A stretch of 64,000 nt of DNA, from NCBI GenBank assembly GCA_900755035.1, contig CAAEEZ010000016.1:185230-249229 (forward strand), written 5' to 3'. Within the stretch, counting starts at the first letter, position 1. The number at the start of each line of letters is the position of its first letter. The notes beneath the pieces were generated by a model. The model was not told the DNA's origin. It saw only the letters and a list, made by a program, of their open reading frames with translations, and did no database searches. The translations under genes and the position numbers were made by a program. This document shows positions 1 to 9,046 of the stretch, one piece after another. The DNA is from Clostridia bacterium. Lineage in GTDB: Bacteria; Bacillota; Clostridia; Christensenellales; CAAEEZ01.

Positions 1-1
1 C

Positions 2-1033
2 ATACTTACTATTCTTGCGGGAGGCGTACTAACGGGCGAAAAAATTTGCCAAATTATTACTCCGCAAGGCTTTTTAGGATATTCCGGTGGAATAATCTGT
101 TTCAGTGCTTTTATAGCGCTTCTATTAGCGTACGCCGTTTCGGTAAACGTTTTTATGGAGATTCAATTAAAAGAGGATAATAGGCCTGCTATTTTAGGCA
201 CGGCTATTCTTGCTTTTGTAGGTTTCGTATTTTATGCGGTTAATTCCATTTTCAACGTAATAGGTTACAACGTAGTCGTTGAGTATTGCGTATATATCGT
301 AGTAATGCTATGCTCGATAGGCATTTACAGCGAGAAGAACAAATTGCAAAAATATTGCAAGAAAAACAGCATAGAGTATAACGTATTAACTAGTAGAAAA
401 AAGGACGATATCGAATATAACAAGTATTGGATTAGCGTAGAACAAGCATTACAAAAACGTAGAGAATTAGTATTAAATAAAGCAACCTACAATAAGATAA
501 AGGGCAATTTAACGAAAGGCGAAGTAAAACTAGACGAATTGCAAAAGGCAATCGACAATTTGTATAACGGCTTAACCAAGCGTGATATAAAGAAGATGCA
601 CAAGCAGGATAAGAAAAACCAAAAAGCCGAAGAAAAACAAGAAAAACTGAATAAGAAAGCAGAAAAGAAGCAAAGCAAGAAGGCTAATTCTACGGTTGAC
701 GAAAACGTACTTAGCGCTCAAACCGCTGAGCAACCTGAAAGCGTAATGGTAGAAGTGCCAACGTATAGCGAAAAGGAATTAGAGCAAATCGAAGATAGCG
801 TTGCTACGGAGCAAGTAGATCAACTAAACGAAGATAAGACGATTGAACTAAATAGTGAAAGTGAAAATAGTTTTGATATTACAATCGAACAACCGAGCGA
901 AATAAATTACGATGAGATAGTTGTTACTAATACTAACGAAAACACTGAGATAGAGAAAGACGAAAAAGAAAGTGCGGTAACGGGCGTAGACGAGCAAAGT
1001 ACCGAAAGCGAGGTGAACAATGCAAACGTGTAA
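2..1033 (+). CDS. Membrane protein with charged C-terminal tail (5' partial)
   Basis: The reading frame is open from base 2, upstream of the first ATG at 155, so the gene enters from the left edge and its true start is not visible. The visible part begins with about three hydrophobic segments (bases 2-60, 85-165 and 200-330). A long cytoplasmic-type tail follows: first a Lys-rich, coiled-coil-like stretch, then a Glu/Asp/Thr-rich, low-complexity acidic end. I do not recognise the family. It overlaps the next gene by 14 bases, so the two are probably co-transcribed and translationally coupled. The same acidic style of tail appears in the next protein and in the MFS transporter at 14171-15946. 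Confidence 0.6.
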   Translation: MLTILAGGVLTGEKICQIITPQGFLGYSGGIICFSAFIALLLAYAVSVNVFMEIQLKEDNRPAILGTAILAFVGFVFYAVNSIFNVIGYNVVVEYCVYIVVMLCSIGIYSEKNKLQKYCKKNSIEYNVLTSRKKDDIEYNKYWISVEQALQKRRELVLNKATYNKIKGNLTKGEVKLDELQKAIDNLYNGLTKRDIKKMHKQDKKNQKAEEKQEKLNKKAEKKQSKKANSTVDENVLSAQTAEQPESVMVEVPTYSEKELEQIEDSVATEQVDQLNEDKTIELNSESENSFDITIEQPSEINYDEIVVTNTNENTEIEKDEKESAVTGVDEQSTESEVNNANV

Positions 1034-1961
1034 ATATTGTTCAAAAGAATTCGAAGGAAAGTTTTGCCCGTATTGTGGAAGAAACGTTATAGACGGAAGC
1101 ACTAATCCGTTAAACGACGAGATAGTAAAAGAAGATATAAGCGAAAAGGTAATACCGCCTATCCAAACCGATTTCGTAAAGGAAACCGAAAAAAGAGAAG
1201 AAACGGCGCAAATTGAAGAAAGCGCCCCTATCGTAGAAAACGGCGTGGAAGAACAAAACGTGGCTACCGAAAACGATATTATTAGCGATAAAGTAAATAG
1301 CGACGAGAGTGAAAACGACGGGGACGACGAGCCAAACGAGAAAAGCAAGAAAAAGGAAAAGCCCGTTTGGGTAATGAAAAACGGCGCAAAGATTACCGTT
1401 AGAAGTAGTTATAAAAAACGTGGGATATTAGCAGGCTTGTCACTTATGGTAATGGTGATAGCAATCGTGGTAGTTGCGGGCATATTTATTGCTCCTAATT
1501 ATTCGAAATATTGGCTAAACAGTTTTGATATAACCACGGCAACGATAACGACTATGGAGCAACGCTTTGGACAAAGTATCGTTCAAGAAGAAAACTTCTA
1601 CGTTTGGGCAAAAGATTGCAAAACGAAAGAGCAACTTGATAGTAAGATTAAAAACGAAAAGAACGTTGATATAATAGTGGTTACGGCAGATAACGGCAAG
1701 GTAAAAACCTTTGCATATCTAAAAACTCTTGGAGAGAAAAAAATAAATACTATCAAATATTCAACCACAACGGTGTCTAGCAAGGAAGAACTAGACAATA
1801 TAACGTTTGAGGCTACGTTTACGGACGGCAGTATTGCAAAAGCGTATATTGGTGGTTGCTCGGCAATGGATAATCAAATAAATTTTGAAAATAAAGGCGA
1901 GCAATTATATTATTTCAGCGATGAAATATATAACTATTCCGTAAAAATCAACGTTGTGTAA
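1020..1961 (+). CDS. Zinc-ribbon single-pass membrane protein
   Basis: This 313-residue protein opens with a compact zinc ribbon (C4, C7, C16, C19 in the pattern CxxC-x8-CxxC). An acidic disordered linker of about 90 residues follows, then one transmembrane helix near residues 135-157 and an extracytoplasmic domain of about 155 residues with no motif I recognise. The topology suggests a cytoplasmic metal-binding head and an outside sensor or scaffold domain. The start codon lies inside the end of the upstream membrane-protein gene and a terminator follows directly, so the two genes form a closed unit. The function is unknown. Confidence 0.65.
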   Translation: MQTCKYCSKEFEGKFCPYCGRNVIDGSTNPLNDEIVKEDISEKVIPPIQTDFVKETEKREETAQIEESAPIVENGVEEQNVATENDIISDKVNSDESENDGDDEPNEKSKKKEKPVWVMKNGAKITVRSSYKKRGILAGLSLMVMVIAIVVVAGIFIAPNYSKYWLNSFDITTATITTMEQRFGQSIVQEENFYVWAKDCKTKEQLDSKIKNEKNVDIIVVTADNGKVKTFAYLKTLGEKKINTIKYSTTTVSSKEELDNITFEATFTDGSIAKAYIGGCSAMDNQINFENKGEQLYYFSDEIYNYSVKINVV

Positions 1962-1969
1962 TAAGACGA

Positions 1970-1995
1970 GGTTATTACTATGTAATAGCCTTTTT
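1970..1995 (+). terminator. Rho-independent terminator
   Basis: A 9-bp stem (1970-1978 with 1982-1990, one G-U pair) with a 3-base loop is followed by five T. It closes the zinc-ribbon membrane protein unit and separates it from feoAB. Confidence 0.75.
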
Positions 1996-2048
1996 AATTA
2001 ACATTTTTTGCACGGGTGTGCTACACTTACTAGGCTTGTGGAGGCATT

Positions 2049-2273
2049 ATGACGTTAGATAAATTGCAAGTAGGAAAAAGCGCAAGAATAACCAAAGTTG
2101 GTGGGGAAGGGGCACTTAGACTTAGGCTACTAGATATGGGGCTAATTCCAAGAACAGTGGTAACCGTAATAAAAAAAGCGCCGATGGGCGACCCTATCGA
2201 ATTGTCGCTTAGAGGCTATCAATTATCAATTAGGTTAGAAAGCGCAAAAGATATAGAGGTGGACGAACTATGA
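2049..2273 (+). CDS. feoA: FeoA ferrous iron transport accessory protein
   Basis: This 74-residue protein is a single FeoA (SH3-like) domain. It has the family patterns GEGALRLRLLDMGLIPRT near residues 19-36 and GDPIELSLRGYQLSIR near 49-64. FeoA is a small cytosolic partner thought to regulate FeoB-mediated Fe(II) uptake. The ATG follows a GGAGG-type ribosome binding site about 6 bases upstream. The stop overlaps the feoB start by 4 bases (ATGA), the usual sign of translational coupling. No obvious Fur box is visible in the short upstream gap. Confidence 0.93.
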   Translation: MTLDKLQVGKSARITKVGGEGALRLRLLDMGLIPRTVVTVIKKAPMGDPIELSLRGYQLSIRLESAKDIEVDEL

Positions 2274-4426
2274 AATACGCATTAGTAGGCAATCAAAACT
2301 GTGGAAAAACCACCTTGTTTAATCAACTTACGGGCTCGAATCAGCACGTAGGCAATTTTCCTGGTGTAACGGTGGATCAAAAGATAGGCGTTATTAAAAA
2401 TATGAAGGATAGCACTATCGTGGATTTACCGGGCATATATTCCATTAGGCCGTATTCTAGCGAAGAGATTGTAACTAGGGATTTTATATTAAAGCAAAAA
2501 CCCGACGCAATACTTAATATCGTGGACGCTACGAATATTGAAAGGAATCTATACCTTACCTTGCAACTACTTGAAATGCGTTTACCTATGGTGATAGCGC
2601 TTAATATGATGGACGAGGTGGAAAATAACGGTGGTACTATCGACGTTAAAAAACTAAGCGAGGAGATAGGCGTACCGGTCGTGCCGATAAGCGCAGCAAA
2701 AAAGCAAGGCTTAGACGACCTAACAAAAACGATGAGCGAAGTGGCTACCAAAAAGATATTGCCCGCAAAAATGGACTTTTGCTCGGGGGCAGTGCATCGT
2801 TCTATCCACTCGGTTTGCCATATTATAGAGGACCACGCCGAAGCGTGCTCAATGTCGCCTAGGTTCGTAACGTCTAGCGTTATTCAAGGCGACGAAGATA
2901 TAGTGGCTGAGTTAAACCTTGACGAAAATGAAAAAGAACTAATAGAGCACACCATAGTGCAAATGGAAAAGGAAATGGACCTAGACCGTAACGAAGCGCT
3001 TGCAGATATGCGTTATACGTTTATTGAAAAGGTCGTTTCAGAGGCGGTAAAGAAAAAGGCAACCAAAAACAAGGAGAGAATCCGTAGCGAAAAAATAGAT
3101 AAAGTGCTAACTAACAAGTGGCTAGCAATACCAACCTTTATAGGTATAATGTTACTAATTTTCTATTTGTCGTTTGATTTAATAGGTGGTATTCTTACCG
3201 AACTTTTGGGCAAGGGAATAGACGAATTAGGCGTGCTTACGGGCAATGCAATGGCGTCGGCAGGTATCAACCCCGTTGTAACTAGCCTTGTGGTAAACGG
3301 TGTGTTTGCGGGCGTAGGTAGCGTGCTAAGTTTCTTGCCCGTAATAGTAATATTATTCTTCTTCCTATCTATTTTAGAAGATACGGGCTATATGGCAAGG
3401 ATTGCTTTCGTTATGGATAAACTGCTACGAAAGATAGGTTTGTCGGGAAGAAGTATCGTGCCTATGCTAATCGGTTTCGGCTGTTCAGTCCCTGCCGTTA
3501 TGTCAACTAGAACGCTGTCTAGTAACAGAGATAGGAAAATGACTATATTCCTTACTCCGTATATGAGTTGCTCGGCAAAGATACCTATCTATTCGGTATT
3601 TACTATGGCGTTTTTCCCAAAATATAGGGCGCTTGTAATGATGGGCTTGTATTTGCTTGGTATCGTAGTGGGCATACTTATATCGCTTATATTCAAAAAG
3701 ACAGTATACAAAGGCAACCCGACGCCGTTTTTAATGGAATTACCTAATTACCGTATGCCAAGCGTAAAAAGCGTACTACTACTAATGTGGGAAAAGGCAA
3801 AAGATTTTATAAAAAAGGCGTTTACCATTATATTCTTAGCATCGCTAGTTATTTGGTTCTTGCAAACCTTCGATTACAAATTCAACGTCGTAGAAAGTAT
3901 CGACCAAAGTTTGCTGGGTATAATAGGTAAAGGGCTCGCTCCGATATTCTATCCTCTTGGCATTACCGATTGGCGTGTTAGTACGTCGCTTATTGCGGGA
4001 ATATCAGCCAAAGAAGCGGTCGTTAGTACGCTTGCCGTACTTATGGGAACAAGCGTATCCGAACTAAGCGGAGTGCTAGCAACGGTATTTTCACCGCTTA
4101 CGGCGTTTGCATTTTTGGTATTTACGTTATTGTATACGCCGTGTATTGCAGCCGTTACCACGATAGGTAAGGAGCTAGGTAGTAGGTGGTGGACGCTTGC
4201 CGTAATAGTATTCCAATGCGTAGTTGCTTGGGTGGTAAGTTTCGTTATTTATAGGCTTGGGCTTCTAATTCAAGGAGGCGGACTAAACGCAATAGACTAC
4301 GTCGTTATATCTTTAATTATGGTGCTTGCAATAGTAGTTTTGGCATATATCTTGCATCAAAAGAAAAAGGGCGCAAACTTATGTTCAGGCGACTGCTCGT
4401 CTTGTAATAAATCGTGTAAAAAATAA
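2270..4426 (+). CDS. feoB: FeoB ferrous iron transporter
   Basis: This 718-residue protein is a typical length for Gram-positive FeoB. The N-terminal G domain shows G1 GNQNCGKTT at residues 7-15, G3 DLPGIY near 54-59 and G4 NMMD near 113. A helical GDI-like region follows, then the polytopic Fe(II) permease with paired Gate regions (for example around GFGCSVPAVMSTRTL). The C-terminus is Cys-rich (CSGDCSSCNKSC), a short tail seen in many Clostridia FeoB proteins. The protein imports Fe(II) across the cytoplasmic membrane, powered or gated by nucleotide hydrolysis. It forms an operon with feoA, and a terminator overlaps its stop codon. Confidence 0.96.
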   Translation: MKYALVGNQNCGKTTLFNQLTGSNQHVGNFPGVTVDQKIGVIKNMKDSTIVDLPGIYSIRPYSSEEIVTRDFILKQKPDAILNIVDATNIERNLYLTLQLLEMRLPMVIALNMMDEVENNGGTIDVKKLSEEIGVPVVPISAAKKQGLDDLTKTMSEVATKKILPAKMDFCSGAVHRSIHSVCHIIEDHAEACSMSPRFVTSSVIQGDEDIVAELNLDENEKELIEHTIVQMEKEMDLDRNEALADMRYTFIEKVVSEAVKKKATKNKERIRSEKIDKVLTNKWLAIPTFIGIMLLIFYLSFDLIGGILTELLGKGIDELGVLTGNAMASAGINPVVTSLVVNGVFAGVGSVLSFLPVIVILFFFLSILEDTGYMARIAFVMDKLLRKIGLSGRSIVPMLIGFGCSVPAVMSTRTLSSNRDRKMTIFLTPYMSCSAKIPIYSVFTMAFFPKYRALVMMGLYLLGIVVGILISLIFKKTVYKGNPTPFLMELPNYRMPSVKSVLLLMWEKAKDFIKKAFTIIFLASLVIWFLQTFDYKFNVVESIDQSLLGIIGKGLAPIFYPLGITDWRVSTSLIAGISAKEAVVSTLAVLMGTSVSELSGVLATVFSPLTAFAFLVFTLLYTPCIAAVTTIGKELGSRWWTLAVIVFQCVVAWVVSFVIYRLGLLIQGGGLNAIDYVVISLIMVLAIVVLAYILHQKKKGANLCSGDCSSCNKSCKK

Positions 4427-4452
4427 TTCGCTTTTATAAGCGAATTTTTTTA
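4425..4452 (+). terminator. Rho-independent terminator after feoB
   Basis: A perfect 9-bp stem (4425-4433 with 4438-4446) with a TTAT loop runs into a T tract. It starts at the feoB stop codon. Confidence 0.9.
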
Positions 4453-4573
4453 TATTATCGTGATATAATACGAATAGGCTATAATAGATATAAAATTGAT
4501 AATACGTAATAATCGCAAGTTTATATTGTAAAAACTAGTAATAAAGTTGCGATTATGTGGTAAAGAGGTAATT

Positions 4574-5395
4574 ATGAGTAAAATATACGAAAGGATAATC
4601 GAAATAGTAAACGTAATACGTACTAAAACGGACTTCGTGCCTGACGTTGCCGTAGTACTTGGCTCCGGGTTAGGCGAATTTGGCGAAAAAATAGACGTTA
4701 AATGCACAGTTGACTACAAGGATTTACCAAACTTTCCCGTGTCTACGGTAAGCGGACACAAGGGTAGATTTTTGTTTGGCTACGTAGGAGATACCAAGGT
4801 GGTGTGTATGCAAGGTAGAGTGCATTATTACGAAGGATATTCTATGCAGGACGTAGTACTTCCTATTAGAGTAATGAAAGTATTAGGCGCAGAAACTTTG
4901 CTTCTAACAAACGCAGCAGGCGGGATAAACGAAAGCTTTAAGGCGGGCGATTTAATGCAAATAACGGGGCATATATCCTCATTTGTTCCGTCCCCTATGA
5001 TAGGCGAAACGCTAAGCGAATTTGCGCCTACTTTCCCTGATATGAGCGAAGTGTACGATAAGGAATTAGTCAAAAAGATAAGCGAGATTGCTTGCAAAGT
5101 AGGTGTAACTTTGCGCCAAGGCGTATATCTTCAAACTACCGGTCCAAACTACGAAACGCCCGAGGAGATAAAGGCGTTTAGGGTGCTAGGCGCAGACGCC
5201 GTGGGTATGTCGACGACCGTTGAGGCAGTAGCGGCAGTTAGTATGGGTATGAAAGTATGTGGAATAAGCCTAATAACGAATATGGCGGCTGGCGTATCAA
5301 AAACTAAACTGTCGCACGAAGAAGTAAAGGAGCAAGCAAACAAGTCTAGCGAGGAGTTTACAAGACTAGTAAGCGCAATACTTACTAATATATAA
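4574..5395 (+). CDS. Purine nucleoside phosphorylase (trimeric type)
   Basis: The 273-residue product matches the trimeric PNP family (PNP/MTAP phosphorylase superfamily). Visible family features are the phosphate-binding VVLGSGLGEF near the N-terminus, SGHKGR, the NAAGG motif (purine site region) and the late NMAAGVS segment. It cleaves inosine and guanosine with phosphate to the free base plus ribose-1-phosphate, in cytosolic purine salvage. I chose the ATG at 4574 because AAAGAGG lies just upstream. A longer frame from TTG 4547 would overlap an inverted repeat (4511-4518 with 4547-4554) that may be a leader control element. It is monocistronic between feoB and the B12 operon. Confidence 0.92.
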   Translation: MSKIYERIIEIVNVIRTKTDFVPDVAVVLGSGLGEFGEKIDVKCTVDYKDLPNFPVSTVSGHKGRFLFGYVGDTKVVCMQGRVHYYEGYSMQDVVLPIRVMKVLGAETLLLTNAAGGINESFKAGDLMQITGHISSFVPSPMIGETLSEFAPTFPDMSEVYDKELVKKISEIACKVGVTLRQGVYLQTTGPNYETPEEIKAFRVLGADAVGMSTTVEAVAAVSMGMKVCGISLITNMAAGVSKTKLSHEEVKEQANKSSEEFTRLVSAILTNI

Positions 5396-5553
5396 GTGAA
5401 CGATGCTTAATCGCGTGCTCGTTAAATAGTTTTTAGCGTATTTAGGGTTTGAAGGGCGCTATTTAAGTTTAATGCACAAGGTAGACGGTTGGCGTTAATA
5501 TATAGTTGTTTGTAATAGGCGTATTAGAAAACGGTACTTAGCGCCGAATTTGA

Positions 5554-5582
5554 TTTACAAGTATAATAAATGGTGCTATAAT
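5554..5582 (+). promoter_or_regulatory. Promoter of the cobalamin uptake operon
   Basis: TTTACA at 5554-5559 and TATAAT at 5577-5582 are separated by exactly 17 bases. The predicted transcript start, near 5589, coincides with the start of the riboswitch. Confidence 0.8.
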
Positions 5583-5589
5583 AAATTTA

Positions 5590-5685
5590 CAATTTGGGTA
5601 GGGGAAGAGCGGTGCAAGTCCGTCGCAACTATTATTGCCGTATAGTCGGAATGCCTACGAGTACTGAATACGAGGACGAAATTAT
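5590..5685 (+). promoter_or_regulatory. Cobalamin (B12) riboswitch
   Basis: The leader contains the conserved B12 elements in order: GGGGAAG (5601-5607), GGTGCAAGTCCG (5611-5622), a GCAACT/GCCGTA region, and a B12-box-like AGTCGGAATGCCT (5644-5656). GTAGG at 5598-5602 can pair with CCTAC at 5654-5658. A strong promoter lies directly upstream and a terminator hairpin directly downstream, so control is most likely by transcription termination when cobalamin is bound. The compact size suggests a class II or AdoCbl-variant aptamer. The downstream genes (DUF4430, ECF transporter) fit this ligand. Confidence 0.85.
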
Positions 5686-5694
5686 GCTATTAGA

Positions 5695-5729
5695 AAATTG
5701 CGTTCTTGTGTAATGCAATTTTTTTATTT
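5695..5729 (+). terminator. Riboswitch-controlled terminator
   Basis: A 10-bp stem (5695-5704 with 5712-5721, one G-U pair) with a 7-base loop runs into a T-rich tract, just before the first gene of the operon. Its position after the B12 aptamer marks it as the expression platform. Confidence 0.82.
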
Positions 5730-5741
5730 TACGGGGAAATA

Positions 5742-5981
5742 ATGACGAAAGATGAGGCAATAACTTTACTTACTGAAAAATATGCAACACTTGGCAGACT
5801 GCCTAAGAAAAGCGATTTTACTGCTACGGAGATAAGCAGAATAAAAGCGAAGTTAGGGCCGTGGACAAGGGCGCTAGAACAAGCGAACTTAAAAGAAAAA
5901 TCACCCTTGCACGAAGCGAAAGTCCAAAGAATAAAGCAAAAAAGAATACTAAATAAAGAGGTAAAAAATGAAGAGAACTAG
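5742..5981 (+). CDS. Small protein with HNH-repeat-like (homing endonuclease associated) motif
   Basis: This 79-residue basic protein is the first gene after the B12 riboswitch. Its middle (KLGPWTRALEQANL) resembles the short helical repeat found beside HNH homing endonucleases, whose pattern is roughly fGsW..AL..AgL. No nuclease motif is present, so at most it would be a small DNA-binding protein. The ATG at 5742 follows a GGGGAAA ribosome binding site. A longer frame from TTG 5706 would start inside the terminator and was not used. The 3' end overlaps the next lipoprotein gene by 14 bases. Its role in a cobalamin operon is unknown. Confidence 0.6.
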   Translation: MTKDEAITLLTEKYATLGRLPKKSDFTATEISRIKAKLGPWTRALEQANLKEKSPLHEAKVQRIKQKRILNKEVKNEEN

Positions 5982-7638
5982 CAAAATAATAACTGTAATA
6001 TTAGTGGTTGCATTGTCTATAACGATGGTGTTTGGACTAACGGCTTGCGCAAACGATTCTACTAGTATTGTTACAAGACCTTCTGCAAATTTTAATTTTT
6101 TGGCGTGCAGTAGCGACAAAGTAGACAAAGTAACCATATATACCGACGACTTTAATGACACGGCTAGCGTGTACGACGTGCTAAAAAAGGCTGAGTTGAA
6201 GTACGGGTTTGGCGCAGAGTTTGGCGAGTATGATATGCTAACTGCTGTAAAAAAGAGAGGTTTGATACCTAATACTTTGCAATACATTTGTATATATACC
6301 GACCAAAAGCCAAGCGATATGACATACGTAACTACTAGAAAGGTGGACGGCATTACCTATTATTCTGCTAGCGTTGGAATAAAAGACCTTAGATTAAAGC
6401 CTAGCGTAAACTATTTGTTTGCAATAGAGCAAAACGAATTTTTCGATAAGGGAATAGAAATAAGCCAAACGTTGCCTGGCATTGAAGAAGAAAAGTATTT
6501 AAGCGAGCCTGTTATAGACGGCGAATTCGTTTACGTAACGCTTGGCGATACGATTATGAAGTTAAGGGTAAACGGCGACAAGTTCGACGTAGTAAAAGAA
6601 GCGCAAATGAAAGGCTCTACCTACCACGGAATGAGTGCTCCTATTATTGCTGGCGACAAAATAGTTACGGGCGTAAAAGGTGGTTTGCAAGCATTTGATA
6701 AGGACTTAAATTCGTTATGGTACTATAAAAACGAAAAGGGTGGCGACGTAACTTCTCCTATTACCTACGATATAGTAAACAAAGACGAATACGTTTACGT
6801 GGGGTTTGGAAACAACGAAGGTGCAAACGATTTTGTTTGTATTAACGTAAAAGATGAAAATCCGTCTTCTGTTGACGAATTAAAAAACGCCGAATGGAAA
6901 TACGAAAAACAAGGTGGATATTATTATAACGGCGTAGTAATCGTAAAAGATTACGTTATTTTGCCGGGTACTCTTAACGGTGGAAACGCCATAGTATCGC
7001 TAAATAAAACTAGTGGCGAGTATATGGACGGAAAGGTAGTTGACGGCGTAATAAAAAGTTCTATCGTTTATGAATACGAGCTTAACAGCGTTTTCTTTAC
7101 TACCGAAAAAGGTACGTTGTATAGGATATATTTTAGCAAGGAAGAAGAAAGCGAAGGTAAATTTGGAGCAAACGTAAATTCCGTGCGCACGGCTAAGTTA
7201 AAGTACGAGTATACTACTTGTACGCCTGCTATTTACAAAAATAGATTGTACGTATCGTCAGGAAAACAATTTGACAACACTACGGGCGCAGCTATGCAAG
7301 TATTTAACGTGGATACTATGACGGAAATCTACGGCGTAGAAACCGACGATCCAACTGTGTCTAAGCCGGTTGTAAGAATTACCGATAACGACGGCGTAGA
7401 AGAAATTTTTGTGTTCTTTACAAAAAATAGCGAACCGGGAGGAATATATTATATCGTTGATACTTCGGTATCTAAGCAAGGGCATTATCACACCTTGTAC
7501 GAGCCAGAGGGAAGTCAGCAAGACTATTGTATGAGTAATATTATCTTTGATAAAAACGGAAAAATATATTACAAAAACGATAGCAATACGTTGTTCATGT
7601 ATCATCTTGGAATAAATTGGATAGATAATAAATTCTAA
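5968..7638 (+). CDS. Lipoprotein with PQQ-like beta-propeller, cobalamin-regulated
   Basis: This 556-residue protein has a lipoprotein signal peptide with lipobox LTAC (Cys27), so it should sit on the outer face of the membrane. The region after the signal (about residues 40-150) has a DUF4430-like look (KVTIYTDDFN, SVYDVLKKAE). The rest is a repetitive beta-propeller of the PQQ/quinoprotein-like type, with blades such as GEFVYVTLGDTIMKLRV and GDKIVTGVKGGLQAFDKDL. No quinoprotein dehydrogenase active site is evident, so a binding or scaffold role is more likely than an enzyme. The location behind the B12 riboswitch and upstream of DUF4430 and ECF genes suggests capture of cobalamin or a corrinoid-bearing ligand at the surface. 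That role is inferred. Confidence 0.72.
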   Translation: MKRTSKIITVILVVALSITMVFGLTACANDSTSIVTRPSANFNFLACSSDKVDKVTIYTDDFNDTASVYDVLKKAELKYGFGAEFGEYDMLTAVKKRGLIPNTLQYICIYTDQKPSDMTYVTTRKVDGITYYSASVGIKDLRLKPSVNYLFAIEQNEFFDKGIEISQTLPGIEEEKYLSEPVIDGEFVYVTLGDTIMKLRVNGDKFDVVKEAQMKGSTYHGMSAPIIAGDKIVTGVKGGLQAFDKDLNSLWYYKNEKGGDVTSPITYDIVNKDEYVYVGFGNNEGANDFVCINVKDENPSSVDELKNAEWKYEKQGGYYYNGVVIVKDYVILPGTLNGGNAIVSLNKTSGEYMDGKVVDGVIKSSIVYEYELNSVFFTTEKGTLYRIYFSKEEESEGKFGANVNSVRTAKLKYEYTTCTPAIYKNRLYVSSGKQFDNTTGAAMQVFNVDTMTEIYGVETDDPTVSKPVVRITDNDGVEEIFVFFTKNSEPGGIYYIVDTSVSKQGHYHTLYEPEGSQQDYCMSNIIFDKNGKIYYKNDSNTLFMYHLGINWIDNKF

Positions 7639-8168
7639 TGTTAAAAAAACGCGCAAAAGACTTAATAGTTATACTAATTATAGCAATCGTACTTACGGTT
7701 GCTATTCTTGCGTTAGACATTAAAAGCGTTGACGAATACTATAACGAGCCGTTAGATAAAATTACCGATACGAGCAAAGTGGCGTATCTGTCTATCGATT
7801 GCAAGACGGTACTATCTAATATGGATAAACTAAAAGAGGAAGTAAAAGATTTTATCCCAAGTAACGGAGTGATTTTAGAAAAAAAGCCTTATGCCATAAA
7901 AAGTGGCGATACGGCGTTTACAATTTTGCAAAGGATAGCAAAGCATAATAAAATATCGCTATCGTATAGTGGAAATAATCAATTTAATTCTATTTACGTT
8001 GAAGGCATAAATCACTTGTTTGAAAAAGATTGTGGCGGAGAGTCCGGTTGGATAGTTCTAGTAAACGGAAAAATGCTGAAAATGGCAAGCGACAAGTACG
8101 TGCTTAAAGAGGGCGACTACGTAGAGTGGCGCTATTCGTGTGTGCTTGGCGACGTGGGGGTAGTATGA
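7638..8168 (+). CDS. DUF4430 (transcobalamin-like) membrane-anchored protein
   Basis: The 176-residue product has one N-terminal membrane anchor (residues about 8-27) and then a DUF4430 domain. Family landmarks are a DTAFTILQRIAKHNKISLSY segment, GGESGWIVLVNG and the closing KEGDYVEWRYSC. DUF4430 is related to the C-terminal beta domain of transcobalamin and intrinsic factor and is often found next to bacterial B12 transporters. It probably helps present cobalamin to the ECF S component. The start overlaps the upstream stop by one base, and its stop overlaps ecfT by 4 bases. Confidence 0.85.
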   Translation: MLKKRAKDLIVILIIAIVLTVAILALDIKSVDEYYNEPLDKITDTSKVAYLSIDCKTVLSNMDKLKEEVKDFIPSNGVILEKKPYAIKSGDTAFTILQRIAKHNKISLSYSGNNQFNSIYVEGINHLFEKDCGGESGWIVLVNGKMLKMASDKYVLKEGDYVEWRYSCVLGDVGVV

Positions 8169-9046
8169 GAAAATTATATAATTATCATCCACTTTCAACG
8201 TTCGTGTATTTTTTCTGTACGATATGCTTAACTATGTTCACGTTTAATCCTATCATAATAGGAATATCATTGCTAGGTGCAATTTGCCTGAGTTTTGCAT
8301 ATTTCCCTGCAAAAACCGTATTAAAACGGTTGGTAACGGGGCTTTTAATTATCGCTATCCTAACGCTTATAAATCCGCTTATCGTACATAGGGGCGTAAC
8401 GGAATTGTTATTTATCAACGGAAAACCTATCACATTAGAAGCGTTGTTATACGGGTTAAATGCGTCCGTAATGCTAGTAAGTATAGTTTGTTGGTTTGCC
8501 GTGTATAACGAAGCAATGAGTAGCGATAAATTTATATACTTGTTCAAAAAAACGATGCCGAAAATAGCGCTTATGATATCCTCTATTTTGGCTTTTATTC
8601 CAAAACTGAAAAGGCAATATCAAGATATCGAGGCAGGTCAAATTGCGCTTGGCTACGAAAATGGCAACGGGTTTGTAGATAAAATAAAGAGCGGAATAAG
8701 AAGAACGCAAATTTTATTTACGTCAGCTATTGAAAACAGCGTGGAAACGGGGCAATCTATGGAGGCAAGGGGATACGGACAAAAAGGGAAAAGTGGCTTT
8801 GGCTTTTTTAGGTTTAAGCTGGGCGACGGAACGTTTTTAGCGTGGACGATAATAGTATTTACGGCAATAATCACTTTGCTCGGTTTAGGTATAGGGCGGT
8901 TTAGTTTTTACCCTACGCTTACGACTTTAACGGCAAGCGCAAAGGATATTGCGTTATACGTACTTTGCTTTTTAGGGCTATTTACGGGCATAACTATGGA
9001 AATTAAGGAGGAAATATTATGGCAGACGTACTTATCAAAAATTTAA
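8165..9046 (+). CDS. ECF transporter T component (EcfT/CbiQ family)
   Basis: This polytopic protein of 293 residues is the energy-coupling transmembrane component of an ECF importer. It carries several N-terminal helices, then a long cytoplasmic coupling region with the diagnostic Ala-Arg-Gly motif (SMEARGYGQ). The ATG at 8165 forms an ATGA overlap with the DUF4430 stop. The longer frame from GTG 8126 lies wholly inside the previous gene and was not used. It joins the S component to the two ATPase domains encoded next. The last 28 bases overlap the ATPase gene. Confidence 0.88.
   Translation: MRKLYNYHPLSTFVYFFCTICLTMFTFNPIIIGISLLGAICLSFAYFPAKTVLKRLVTGLLIIAILTLINPLIVHRGVTELLFINGKPITLEALLYGLNASVMLVSIVCWFAVYNEAMSSDKFIYLFKKTMPKIALMISSILAFIPKLKRQYQDIEAGQIALGYENGNGFVDKIKSGIRRTQILFTSAIENSVETGQSMEARGYGQKGKSGFGFFRFKLGDGTFLAWTIIVFTAIITLLGLGIGRFSFYPTLTTLTASAKDIALYVLCFLGLFTGITMEIKEEILWQTYLSKI

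Noticed and set aside
5968..7638. Quinoprotein alcohol dehydrogenase
   Set aside because: Propeller repeats are present but no catalytic or PQQ-ligating residues could be recognised, and the operon context is B12 uptake.
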